Under the pieces are notes generated by a model, which had not been told where the DNA came from, did not search any database, and saw only the letters and a program-made list of their open reading frames with translations. From assembly GCA_002343825.1 (NCBI GenBank), contig DDSL01000128.1, positions 19,581-46,639 of the forward strand: DNA of 27,059 nt, written 5' to 3'. Source of the DNA: Chthonomonas sp. UBA2391 (GTDB taxonomy: Bacteria; Armatimonadota; Fimbriimonadia; Fimbriimonadales; Fimbriimonadaceae). A program made the translations under genes and the position numbers. Positions 1 to 6,495 of the stretch are shown here, piece by piece (within the stretch, counting starts at the first letter, position 1; each line of letters starts with the position of its first letter).

Positions 1-1
1 C

Positions 2-433
2 TATCCCGACCCCAGAGTCGAGACCGAGATCTATCGGCGCTATCACCAAGGCTTCCGTGCCACGGCCCTCGAAGAAGCTGGAGTCCAGCCCGTTGCCAAT
101 GCGGAAATCTTGGCTCAGCTTCGCCAAGAGGTCAACGCCCTCCAGGTCGAAGAGCGGATTTTCAATTACATCCAAGAGATCGTCTCGGCGACCCGCAAGT
201 CGGGGGATCTTTTGGTCGGGGCTTCGCCTCGAGCTGGGATTGCCTTGGTGCTTTGCGGAAAGGCTTTGGCCGCCATCCGCGGTCGGGACTTCGTGATCCC
301 CGACGATATCAAGGAACTCGCGCTGCCCGTTTTGCGCCACCGCGTCATGCTTCGTCCCGAGGTGGAAATCGAAGGTCTATCTGTGGACCGAGTCCTCACC
401 GGGCTGATCGACGCCCAAACCGTCCCCCGCTAG
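2..433 (+). CDS. MoxR-family AAA+ ATPase, C-terminal part (5' end outside window)
   Basis: The reading frame is open from the window edge to a TAG at 431-433, giving about 143 residues without a start. The visible part is the C-terminal lid of a MoxR-type AAA+ ATPase. It shows the sensor-2 motif GASPRAG near the middle, followed by a helical segment with ALPVLRHRV, as is usual in this family. The Walker A and B motifs must lie upstream, outside the window. MoxR ATPases act as chaperones that insert cofactors or assemble complexes. They commonly sit beside DUF58 and von Willebrand factor A genes, but none follows here because the next gene converges on this one. The family call is firm; the substrate cannot be inferred. 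Confidence 0.9.
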   Translation, partial: YPDPRVETEIYRRYHQGFRATALEEAGVQPVANAEILAQLRQEVNALQVEERIFNYIQEIVSATRKSGDLLVGASPRAGIALVLCGKALAAIRGRDFVIPDDIKELALPVLRHRVMLRPEVEIEGLSVDRVLTGLIDAQTVPR

Positions 434-465
434 GTTCTGCTCCGACCATCACGGCGGAGCAGAAC
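434..465. terminator. Perfect 11-bp hairpin between convergent genes
   Basis: GTTCTGCTCCG (434-444) is followed after 10 nt by its exact reverse complement CGGAGCAGAAC (455-465). The hairpin begins right after the MoxR stop codon and 14 nt from the end of the convergent propeller gene, so it could end transcripts from both sides. There is no T-tract on either side, so it is not a textbook intrinsic terminator. Confidence 0.55.
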
Positions 466-479
466 CCGGGGTCTGGCGG

Positions 480-2657
480 TTACTCGTCACCGGACGAATC
501 GAAGTTCTCGCTAAGGATCACGTAGTCGAAGATCGTCACCGCGCCGTCGCCATCTAGGTCGGCCTCGGCCACAAATCCGGAATCGCCCAGGACCGTGTCG
601 AAGGCACCCGAGAGGGCGATGTAGTCAAAGATCGTGACTGCATTGTCCGCGTCGATGTCGCCGTTGATAAGGGCAAACACGACCCCTACCGCGCCATCGT
701 TGGTGATGTTCACCGAGGTCGGGAATCGCTGGCGGAGCCAGTGGCTACTCTTAGCCAGAATCGCGTGGCTTCCCCGCTGGGGAACGGTGAGCGCGTAGGC
801 GCCTAAGGGTCCTAGTTCAATGCCTGGGTAGGGTACATCCGCGCCCGCAGGTGGTCGAACCACGAAGTCCGCGACGGGATATTCGCTCGGGATCCAGTTT
901 CCTAATCCGACTGTCCCGAGAATCGTGCCTGGCGCGTAGCGCAGAGTGAACGATCGAACGACCGGACTCAGGGTTTCGTCCGTCCCCTCAGCCCGGGCCA
1001 ATCGCACCCGGATCTCGGCGAACCGCCCCGAAACCTGGGCCGGAGGCTGGCCACCGTTCGCCGCATATTTGACGAAGTTGACGTTGTTGAGGCCGAGGCG
1101 GGTGTTGGCGGCCCGGATAAAGAATTCGACCGACGTCTGCGCTGGGATCAACGCATCCCAATTGAGGGCTCCCCATTGGGCGTTCGGGCGGAAGCTGTCA
1201 TAGACGCCCCGCCATTCGCCGTCCTTTGCGACTTGACTCGTGGTGGCCCCGGTTCCGTCGCTGTAGTTGTAGCTCCCAATCCCGAGGAAAACCGTGCCGA
1301 GGATCTCGCCCTCGCCATCGGCTCCACCGTTGGGATCGATCTTGGTTGCCCACGCCCCATCGAAGTTCGAGGGCTCCCCGATGTGGGTCACCCAGACGTT
1401 TCCGTCGCTATCCAGGCCCAAACCACAGGGACGAGCGCCCGTGTAGAGTTCCTTGAGAAGGGTTCCTTCGGGGGTGAACTTATAGACCCGCTGGTTTCCG
1501 CCGGTCCAAAGTCCTCGGGCAGCGGCCCAGATGTTCCCCTCTTGGTCGACCGTCACGCCGCGCATGTCGGTGGATCCAGGAGCGGCGATGTATTTCTCGA
1601 TTGCCATTGTATCGAGGTCAACGATCGCCAATTCCGCCGGAGTATGGAACTGATCGCAACTGGCCACGATCTTGCCCGGACCCAACGGAGCGAAGAAGTC
1701 CCATAGGTCGGGCCGAGTACCGGTGGCAAAGACGTGGGCGCCTGTCACGGGATCAACCCGGGTGATCTTGACGTTGGAAGAGCTGTTGGCTCCGCTCCCG
1801 ATGAGCCACCCTGAGTGGAAGAGAAGTCCGTAGGCGATCAGCGGGGACAAGATCGTGCGATTCACCCCTCCCGTATGAGGATCGATGCGAAGTGCGCCGG
1901 TTTGGGAATCTTGGAAGCCCACCCAGATGTTATCATCGCCGTCGATCGCCACCGACCGATTCCGATTGCCGGTGCCCCGGTGGCGCTTAAAGATCAAGAC
2001 GAGTTCGTCCTCTGCTTCCTCGACGAGTCCATCCGCCGCGTCGGGGATACTGGAGTCCAGATCCTTCCCGGCCGTTGCATTCCAGTTTAGGTAATCGCCG
2101 AGTCCCCGGCTAGTGCGGATATATCCGTCGCCGTCGCGGTCGACGCCGGTGGTGTAGGTCGGATCCTTGACGTATTGGCCAAAGGGATCGGGGACGTAGG
2201 CCCCAGGGCCAAGCTTGCGATATCGGACCCCGCCGATTAGGACCCCGATTTTGGTCACGGCGGTGATCCCGCTTCCTTCGTAGCGGTTCGTCACCCAAAG
2301 GTTGCCCTCGCCATCCACAACGGCTCTTGAGGGAGCACTTTCGAACTGGATCGGGGTGGTTCGATAGTCGCCGACCACTTCGCCGGTGACCGTATCGATG
2401 CGCACAACCCGTCCGGGCTCATATCGCCAGCCCCGGTTCGCCAGCTCGCGTCCGCCGACCGGCACGTTCAAGAATGGGACCGGCGCCGTACCCCGGCGAT
2501 TGAGACGGAGAGACCCTTGCTCCACCGTGGAGTTGGTGTTGAAGTAGGTTCCCTCGTTGAAGTCGGTGGTCGAGGTCCAGATCTTGGCTTGGGCCAGACC
2601 AATCTCTGGAACCCATAGCCCCAGACCCAAAAACAAGCAAGAATAGCGAGCCCTCAT
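480..2657 (-). CDS. Secreted beta-propeller (NHL/Vgb-like) protein with C-terminal dockerin-like repeat
   Basis: About 725 residues from the chosen ATG. That start is immediately followed by a signal peptide (MRARYSCLFLGLGLWV, then a likely cut after IGLAQA). An upstream in-frame ATG at 2732 would put 25 non-signal residues in front, so I rejected it. The body holds repeated propeller blades of the type DGEGNLWVTN, DGDDNIWVGF, DQEGNIWAAA and DSDGNVWVTH, similar to NHL and virginiamycin B lyase-like propellers. A beta-sandwich-like region follows. The last 60 residues are two calcium-binding dockerin-type half-repeats, each containing (D)xDxDxAVTIFDYxxLS. The protein is probably exported and Ca-binding. 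The dockerin-like tail may serve in cell-surface attachment or folding rather than in a cellulosome, for which there is no evidence here. Its enzymatic role, if any, is unknown. Confidence 0.85.
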   Translation of the reverse strand: MRARYSCLFLGLGLWVPEIGLAQAKIWTSTTDFNEGTYFNTNSTVEQGSLRLNRRGTAPVPFLNVPVGGRELANRGWRYEPGRVVRIDTVTGEVVGDYRTTPIQFESAPSRAVVDGEGNLWVTNRYEGSGITAVTKIGVLIGGVRYRKLGPGAYVPDPFGQYVKDPTYTTGVDRDGDGYIRTSRGLGDYLNWNATAGKDLDSSIPDAADGLVEEAEDELVLIFKRHRGTGNRNRSVAIDGDDNIWVGFQDSQTGALRIDPHTGGVNRTILSPLIAYGLLFHSGWLIGSGANSSSNVKITRVDPVTGAHVFATGTRPDLWDFFAPLGPGKIVASCDQFHTPAELAIVDLDTMAIEKYIAAPGSTDMRGVTVDQEGNIWAAARGLWTGGNQRVYKFTPEGTLLKELYTGARPCGLGLDSDGNVWVTHIGEPSNFDGAWATKIDPNGGADGEGEILGTVFLGIGSYNYSDGTGATTSQVAKDGEWRGVYDSFRPNAQWGALNWDALIPAQTSVEFFIRAANTRLGLNNVNFVKYAANGGQPPAQVSGRFAEIRVRLARAEGTDETLSPVVRSFTLRYAPGTILGTVGLGNWIPSEYPVADFVVRPPAGADVPYPGIELGPLGAYALTVPQRGSHAILAKSSHWLRQRFPTSVNITNDGAVGVVFALINGDIDADNAVTIFDYIALSGAFDTVLGDSGFVAEADLDGDGAVTIFDYVILSENFDSSGDE

Positions 2658-2663
2658 GGACTC

Positions 2664-2692
2664 ATTATAAGGGATTCCACCCCCCTGAACAA
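2664..2692 (-). promoter_or_regulatory. Sigma70-type promoter of the propeller gene, leaderless geometry
   Basis: On the minus strand, TTGTTC (2687-2692) and a perfect TATAAT (2664-2669) are 17 nt apart. Only 6 nt (GAGTCC) separate the -10 box from the ATG at 2657. Transcription would therefore start at or next to the A of the start codon, giving an mRNA without a 5' leader. No Shine-Dalgarno sequence is present in front of the ATG. Confidence 0.7.
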
Positions 2693-2693
2693 G

Positions 2694-2709
2694 CCTGCAA
2701 TGTTGCAGG
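2694..2709. promoter_or_regulatory. Palindrome between divergent promoters (candidate operator)
   Basis: CCTGCAA and TTGCAGG are exact reverse complements separated by TG. The 16-bp palindrome abuts the -35 box of the propeller-gene promoter and lies just upstream of the likely -10 box of the glycosyltransferase gene. A dimeric regulator bound here could affect both genes. The regulator is unknown. Confidence 0.4.
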
Positions 2710-2722
2710 GGCTCCCCGGAAG

Positions 2723-2728
2723 TACACT
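2723..2728 (+). promoter_or_regulatory. Candidate -10 box for the glycosyltransferase gene
   Basis: TACACT fits the TAnnnT pattern and lies 7 nt before the ATG at 2736, again a leaderless-type spacing. No convincing -35 box stands at 17 nt. AAGG close to the ATG could alternatively be a poorly spaced ribosome binding site. Confidence 0.35.
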
Positions 2729-2735
2729 TCAAGGC

Positions 2736-4187
2736 ATGAACCCGCGAGAATCCGGCCGACTCCTTTGGATTAGCTTGGGGCTCGGATTGATCCCGCTTCT
2801 GGGTTGGTGGCTGACTGGGCTCTTCGATCTTGATGAAGGCTTTTATGCCGCGATCGTCGGGGAGATGCTCCGCCGGGGCGAGTGGATCACGCCGTACTAC
2901 AACGGGGAGCCTTGGTTCGAGAAGCCGATCCTCCTCTATTGGGTGACGATGCCGAGCGTCCTTGCTTTTGGGGAATGGTTCGGGCCTCGGCTTCCCTCGG
3001 TTCTGGCCAGCTTGGGCCTGTATGCCGTGGTCTTTCGAGCCGCCCGGGCTCAGTGGGGCGACGCGGCGGCGGTCTGGAGCGTCGGGGTCCTCTCAACCAG
3101 CCTGCTCATGGTCGGCCTCGGGCGGATGATGATGACCGACGCGCTCTTCGCCCTCTCCTTGGCCGGAGCGTTCTTGCTGTGGTACCGGGGATTCAATCCA
3201 GTGCTTTCGGGGTTGGCAGTGGGCCTTGCGGTGCTGGCGAAGGGGCCCGCGGGGATCGTCTTGTTCGGCGGAGTGATCCTGATCTACGCGGCTTTGGAAC
3301 CCAGCGCTCGACGAGGGCTTTTGGGCCGGATCGTGGTCGGATTGGTCGGGATGGCAGCGGTCGTTGCGCTCTGGTATGTGCCCTGCTACCTGGCCAATCG
3401 AGAGACGTTCGTTCAAGAATTCCTCATCAAGCAGAACTGGCAGAGGTTCTTGGGCGGAGACAAGGCCCATGGAGTGCCTCTCTGGGCTCATCCGATTTAC
3501 TTCCCGCTGATTCTTCTGGTCGGGATGTTCCCTTGGTCCGTTGCCGGAGTCCGCGCGCTCCGGGCTGGCTGGAAGGGGGATCCCTTCTCTCGGTTTTTGG
3601 TGATCTGGTTCGGAGTGATCTTCCTCTTCTTCACCGTGAGCGGGAGCAAGCTACCCCACTACATTCTGCCTGCCGTGCCAGCACTGGCCCTCCTCATCGG
3701 ACGTGAACTCAGCCTCCGGACAGTCTGGAAAGGGCGACCCCGTGGGGAAGAGCCCAGCCAAGGGGTGGGTCCTTTTGCGATCGCCGCGCCCGTCGTTTGC
3801 CTACTGGCCAACCTCGTTTTCTGGGCCCACTACCACGGGAAGTTTGGTGCTGATTCTCACGCCGAGGTGCACCGGGCCGCGATTCTCGCCCGTGAGGCGG
3901 GTGGGCCGGTGGCGACTTATCAACTCAGCCGCCGAAGCGCGGATCTCGGGACGGGGCAGCTGAGGATCCAAGAGACCAGCCACCCGAGCTTCATCTTCTA
4001 CCTTCGATCGACGACGGTTGACGCGGAGTCTCCGGAGGACTTGAGGTCGATCCCCAAGCCCTTCTGGATCTTTACCCGGCCCGACCGGGTGGCGAGTCTG
4101 GAGCCCTTGAAGGCCGAGGGCTGGACCTTTGTTCCCCAGGTTTTGCCTGGTACCAAGGGCGACTACGTCCTGCTCAAGGTCCGCTGA
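2736..4187 (+). CDS. ArnT/PMT-like GT-C membrane glycosyltransferase
   Basis: A 483-residue polytopic membrane protein of the dolichyl-phosphate-mannose mannosyltransferase/ArnT (GT83-like) superfamily. After the first membrane helix comes the signature LFDLDEGFYAAIVGEML. Its acidic pair faces the outside in this family and is needed for transfer from a polyprenyl-phosphate sugar. GEPWFEKPILLYW follows, the conserved KP segment. Roughly ten more hydrophobic segments follow, then a soluble C-terminal tail of about 110 residues. I start at MNPRESGRLLW, because the longer ORF (from 2700) would begin inside the promoter palindrome. Such enzymes add a sugar to lipid A, proteins or other cell-envelope acceptors on the outer face of the cytoplasmic membrane. 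The acceptor cannot be told from sequence. It is divergent from the exported propeller gene. Confidence 0.85.
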   Translation: MNPRESGRLLWISLGLGLIPLLGWWLTGLFDLDEGFYAAIVGEMLRRGEWITPYYNGEPWFEKPILLYWVTMPSVLAFGEWFGPRLPSVLASLGLYAVVFRAARAQWGDAAAVWSVGVLSTSLLMVGLGRMMMTDALFALSLAGAFLLWYRGFNPVLSGLAVGLAVLAKGPAGIVLFGGVILIYAALEPSARRGLLGRIVVGLVGMAAVVALWYVPCYLANRETFVQEFLIKQNWQRFLGGDKAHGVPLWAHPIYFPLILLVGMFPWSVAGVRALRAGWKGDPFSRFLVIWFGVIFLFFTVSGSKLPHYILPAVPALALLIGRELSLRTVWKGRPRGEEPSQGVGPFAIAAPVVCLLANLVFWAHYHGKFGADSHAEVHRAAILAREAGGPVATYQLSRRSADLGTGQLRIQETSHPSFIFYLRSTTVDAESPEDLRSIPKPFWIFTRPDRVASLEPLKAEGWTFVPQVLPGTKGDYVLLKVR

Positions 4188-4213
4188 GGGTTGCCGTTTT
4201 GGGCCCATCCCTC

Positions 4214-4240
4214 GGTCCGGAGGAAAACTTCCTCCGGACC
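4214..4240 (+). terminator. Perfect 12-bp hairpin after the glycosyltransferase gene
   Basis: GGTCCGGAGGAA (4214-4225) and TTCCTCCGGACC (4229-4240) are exact complements with a 3-nt loop, 27 nt after the stop codon. There is no T-tract directly after it. It is probably the first of two tandem hairpins that end this transcript. Confidence 0.55.
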
Positions 4241-4258
4241 TCTGCCCCCAAAGCGGCA

Positions 4259-4298
4259 AAAAGTGTCGCCTCAACCAATTGGTCGAGGCGACACTTTT
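4259..4298. terminator. Bidirectional intrinsic terminator
   Basis: AAAAGTGTCGCCTC (4259-4272) pairs exactly with GAGGCGACACTTTT (4285-4298) around a 12-nt loop that itself contains ACCAATTGGT. It is flanked by an A-run on the left and TTTT on the right, so it works as a stem plus U-tract on both strands. It lies between the convergent glycosyltransferase and lipoprotein genes. Confidence 0.9.
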
Positions 4299-4313
4299 GA
4301 TCACGGTCCCGGA

Positions 4314-4505
4314 TTAGCGGCTGCGCGGAGTTCCTTTTCCGGCGTCGGTAGCACCCGAGGTGCCATCTTCTTTCGCCGAATCCTTCATGACGTCCGCCAT
4401 CGAATCGTTTCCTTGGGGGGCGTCTTTACTACACCCCACCAGGATCATGAGACTGAGCGCTGCGAGGAGGACCTTAGTCCAAGTCCCACATGAAGAGCGA
4501 AGCAT
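4314..4505 (-). CDS. Small predicted lipoprotein
   Basis: About 63 residues from the ATG at 4505. The N-terminus MLRSSCGTWTK is followed by a hydrophobic stretch ending in the lipobox ILVGC, so the mature protein would begin at that cysteine and be lipid-anchored. The rest is short, polar and probably disordered (SKDAPQGNDSMADVM, rich in D, K, G and T). The start overlaps the end of the upstream prepilin-type gene by 32 nt, and AAGGA stands 10 nt before the ATG, so the two are probably co-translated. A longer in-frame start at 4586 would bury the signal peptide in the middle, so I rejected it. I recognise no family and assign no function beyond possible partnership with the prepilin-type protein. 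Confidence 0.65.
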   Translation of the reverse strand: MLRSSCGTWTKVLLAALSLMILVGCSKDAPQGNDSMADVMKDSAKEDGTSGATDAGKGTPRSR

Positions 4506-5454
4506 CCGTTCGGTTTCCTTTTCGGTCGGCAGTCCCAAAGGCTTGGCATCCTCGCACGAGGTCGCGGAGCGGTCGGGATTTGGCACTGGTGTCGGCCATC
4601 ATCGTGATGATTTGGCCATCCTTCAAGCCGCGCTGGATGTTGCGCAGATCGACTTGGTTGTGGAACGGCCACGTGCCGCCGTAGACCAGCCATGCGTCGC
4701 TACCGATGTTCGTCGTTGCACCCTTCCAGCCGCCGGTGTAGCTGTAGAGAGTTCCGTCGCCGCCTTGGCTTGCCGGTCCCCACGTGCTCAGTGGGCGGAG
4801 AAGACGGTTACTCTCATCTTCCCAGCATGGAGTTTCGATCACCCAGTTTCCGCCGCCTGTCGGTGCCCCGCTGCCAAAGGCGCGGTCCCAGATCGAGTTG
4901 GCAAAGGCCAAGGTGTTGCTCGGATCGTTGATTTCACCTTCGGTGACGGGAGCCGAGGTCGGGTTGCCGGGGAGGGATCGCCATGGAGCGAGGAACGCAT
5001 AGTTGAAGCCCATGTTGCTTCGAACCATCAGCGCATAGAGTCGCTGTTCCGGGGTTAATCGGCTGACCGTCCACCGGTTATCCTTGGCGTGCTCATTGAT
5101 CCGATACTCCTCGCTCGGATTCGGGTCGACCGGGCAGATAAAGACCTTTGTGCTCTTGACGTACGGGTAGAGCAAGACGCCAGGAACTGCGTCGGGCGGT
5201 CCGAATCCCCATCCTCGGTTGTTGCCGCCACGGTTGGAGAAGAAGAACCGTCCGTCGTGGTCCGAGAGATAGATCGCACTCGCGGTGCCGACCTGCTTAA
5301 AGTTCGAGAGGTCCTGAGTCTTCAGCGCCGCCGACTTGGCCTGGGCGAAGACCGGGAAGAGAATCGCCGCTAGGATCGCGATGATTGCGATTACCACCAG
5401 CAGCTCAATCAAGGTAAATGCGGCTCGATGGCGCGAGCCCGAAATGATGGCCAT
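4474..5454 (-). CDS. Prepilin-type N-terminal cleavage/methylation domain protein (DUF1559-like)
   Basis: 326 residues. The short basic leader MAIISGSRHRAA precedes FTLIELLVVIAIIAILAA, the class III signal sequence processed by prepilin peptidase. The cut would fall before F14 with Ala at -1 instead of the usual Gly, and the conserved Glu at +5 is present. A long extracellular domain follows, with aromatic and Gly/Asn-rich segments (YLSDHDGRFFFSNRGGNN) and cysteines around FICPVD and ETPCWED. Planctomycetes and Armatimonadota carry many such pseudopilin-like surface proteins outside pilus operons. No secretion or pilus gene is near here, so its role in the cell envelope is unknown. The gene overlaps a small lipoprotein gene at its 3' end. 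Confidence 0.88.
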   Translation of the reverse strand: MAIISGSRHRAAFTLIELLVVIAIIAILAAILFPVFAQAKSAALKTQDLSNFKQVGTASAIYLSDHDGRFFFSNRGGNNRGWGFGPPDAVPGVLLYPYVKSTKVFICPVDPNPSEEYRINEHAKDNRWTVSRLTPEQRLYALMVRSNMGFNYAFLAPWRSLPGNPTSAPVTEGEINDPSNTLAFANSIWDRAFGSGAPTGGGNWVIETPCWEDESNRLLRPLSTWGPASQGGDGTLYSYTGGWKGATTNIGSDAWLVYGGTWPFHNQVDLRNIQRGLKDGQIITMMADTSAKSRPLRDLVRGCQAFGTADRKGNRTDASLFMWDLD

Positions 5455-5459
5455 GCGCT

Positions 5460-5490
5460 ACTTTATCACACCTTGGGGAAAAAACCAAGG
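5460..5490 (-). promoter_or_regulatory. Promoter of the prepilin-type gene with embedded inverted repeat
   Basis: On the minus strand TTGGTT (5483-5488) is 17 nt from an extended -10 box, TG-A-TAAAGT (TAAAGT at 5460-5465). The -10 box ends 5 nt before the ATG, implying a leaderless or near-leaderless mRNA. The inverted repeat CCTTGG-8 nt-CCAAGG (5471-5490) overlaps the -35 element and spacer and could be an operator. Confidence 0.5.
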
Positions 5491-5563
5491 GCATCAACCC
5501 GAAAAACTTCTAGTTGCTCCGACTTTCTGACGACAAACTCGGCAAAGAAGTTCTGTCAGGATT

Positions 5564-6136
5564 TCAGACCGTGATCCGGGTGCCCGGTTTGCTGGTCGGA
5601 ATCTCGGCCAGCCAGGCCGGAACACTCTCTGGCGGAAAGCTCTGGGCCTCGACTCGATGGGCGGCATGAAGCGGGGCGCCGAAGTCGAGCGCAGACTCTG
5701 TTCGGTCGATGAGTACTGCCACCCCACCTACGATTCCACCCTCGGATTCGACGACAGAGATCACTTCCCGAACCGAAGTTCCGGTGGTCAAAACATCATC
5801 GACGACCAAGACCCGGGTCCCGGTGGGAATCACCGCCCCGCGTCGGAGCTTTTTGACTCCGTTTTCGCTCTCGACATAGACCGCCGAGACGCCCATTTGC
5901 CGAGCGACCTCAAAGGCGATGATGATGCCGCCCGTTGTCGGTCCCGCCACCAGGTCGATGCCCTGGCCCGCGAACTTTTCGGCGATCTCTCGGCAAAGGG
6001 TTGTGAGGACGTGCGGCTGTTCTAGGATGCGGAACTTCTCGACGTAGGTATCGCTGTGCCGACCTGAGGTGAGTACGAAGTGCCCCCGCAGCACGGCCCC
6101 TGATTCCTGCAGAAGTTTGCCGAGGTCCACGGTCAA
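5564..6136 (-). CDS. pyrE: Orotate phosphoribosyltransferase
   Basis: 190 residues, the normal size for PyrE. It converts orotate and PRPP to orotidine 5'-phosphate in de novo pyrimidine synthesis, in the cytoplasm as a dimer. Diagnostic features are FVLTSGRHSDTYVEK near residue 20, the substrate segment DLVAGPTTGGI near 61, the catalytic-loop basic stretch GVKKLRRG near 93, and the PRPP-binding motif VLVVDDVLTTGTS at 109-121. The start overlaps the panD stop by 4 nt (ATGA-type), so translation is coupled. It is the last gene of the run ccmE-ccmF-panD-pyrE; no other pyr gene is nearby. A GTG/TTG start alternative is not needed. Confidence 0.95.
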   Translation of the reverse strand: MTVDLGKLLQESGAVLRGHFVLTSGRHSDTYVEKFRILEQPHVLTTLCREIAEKFAGQGIDLVAGPTTGGIIIAFEVARQMGVSAVYVESENGVKKLRRGAVIPTGTRVLVVDDVLTTGTSVREVISVVESEGGIVGGVAVLIDRTESALDFGAPLHAAHRVEAQSFPPESVPAWLAEIPTSKPGTRITV

Positions 6137-6495
6137 CCGACCACGCTAAAGGGGGTCATATCGCGGACGATCTCGTTTGCTTCGTTCAGCAACACAACCC
6201 GGGGGATAATGGCTTCGTCGCTCAAGTCAAAGGCAGCAATCACTACGCGATCTCCAGGATTGAAGAATCGGCCCGCGCCACCGTTTAATCCGATCTGACC
6301 GCGAGGTCCAGCAAAGGCGTAGGTGGTGATCCGGGCACTGTGATCCACCGCCCAGACGTGGACCAATTCACCGTCCTGAATTCCGACCGCCTCCATCAAT
6401 TCGGCCCCAATCTCGATGCTCCCGACGTAGTCGGGGTTCGAGTAGGTGACGTACGCGTGATGGAGCTTTGCCTTAAGCAGTTGTGAGAGCCGCAT
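6133..6495 (-). CDS. panD: Aspartate 1-decarboxylase (pyruvoyl enzyme)
   Basis: 120 residues from the ATG at 6495. PanD makes beta-alanine from L-aspartate for pantothenate and coenzyme A. The proenzyme self-cleaves between Gly and Ser to form the pyruvoyl group; here this is G25-S26 in NPDYVGSIEIGAEL. MRLSQLLKAKLHHAYVT is the usual N-terminus with the conserved lysine and histidines. NGGAGRFFNPGDRVVIAAF matches the NGAAAR..GD.vII.a core, although the first Ala is Gly here. A longer frame opens at 6591 inside ccmF but adds a basic tail not seen in PanD, so I chose the internal start, which overlaps ccmF by 23 nt. No panB or panC is visible. Confidence 0.92.
   Translation of the reverse strand: MRLSQLLKAKLHHAYVTYSNPDYVGSIEIGAELMEAVGIQDGELVHVWAVDHSARITTYAFAGPRGQIGLNGGAGRFFNPGDRVVIAAFDLSDEAIIPRVVLLNEANEIVRDMTPFSVVG

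Noticed and set aside
2700..2735. Upstream ATG for the glycosyltransferase gene
   Set aside because: It would begin inside the promoter palindrome and add 12 residues of no family character. The ATG at 2736 directly precedes the membrane-protein N-terminus.
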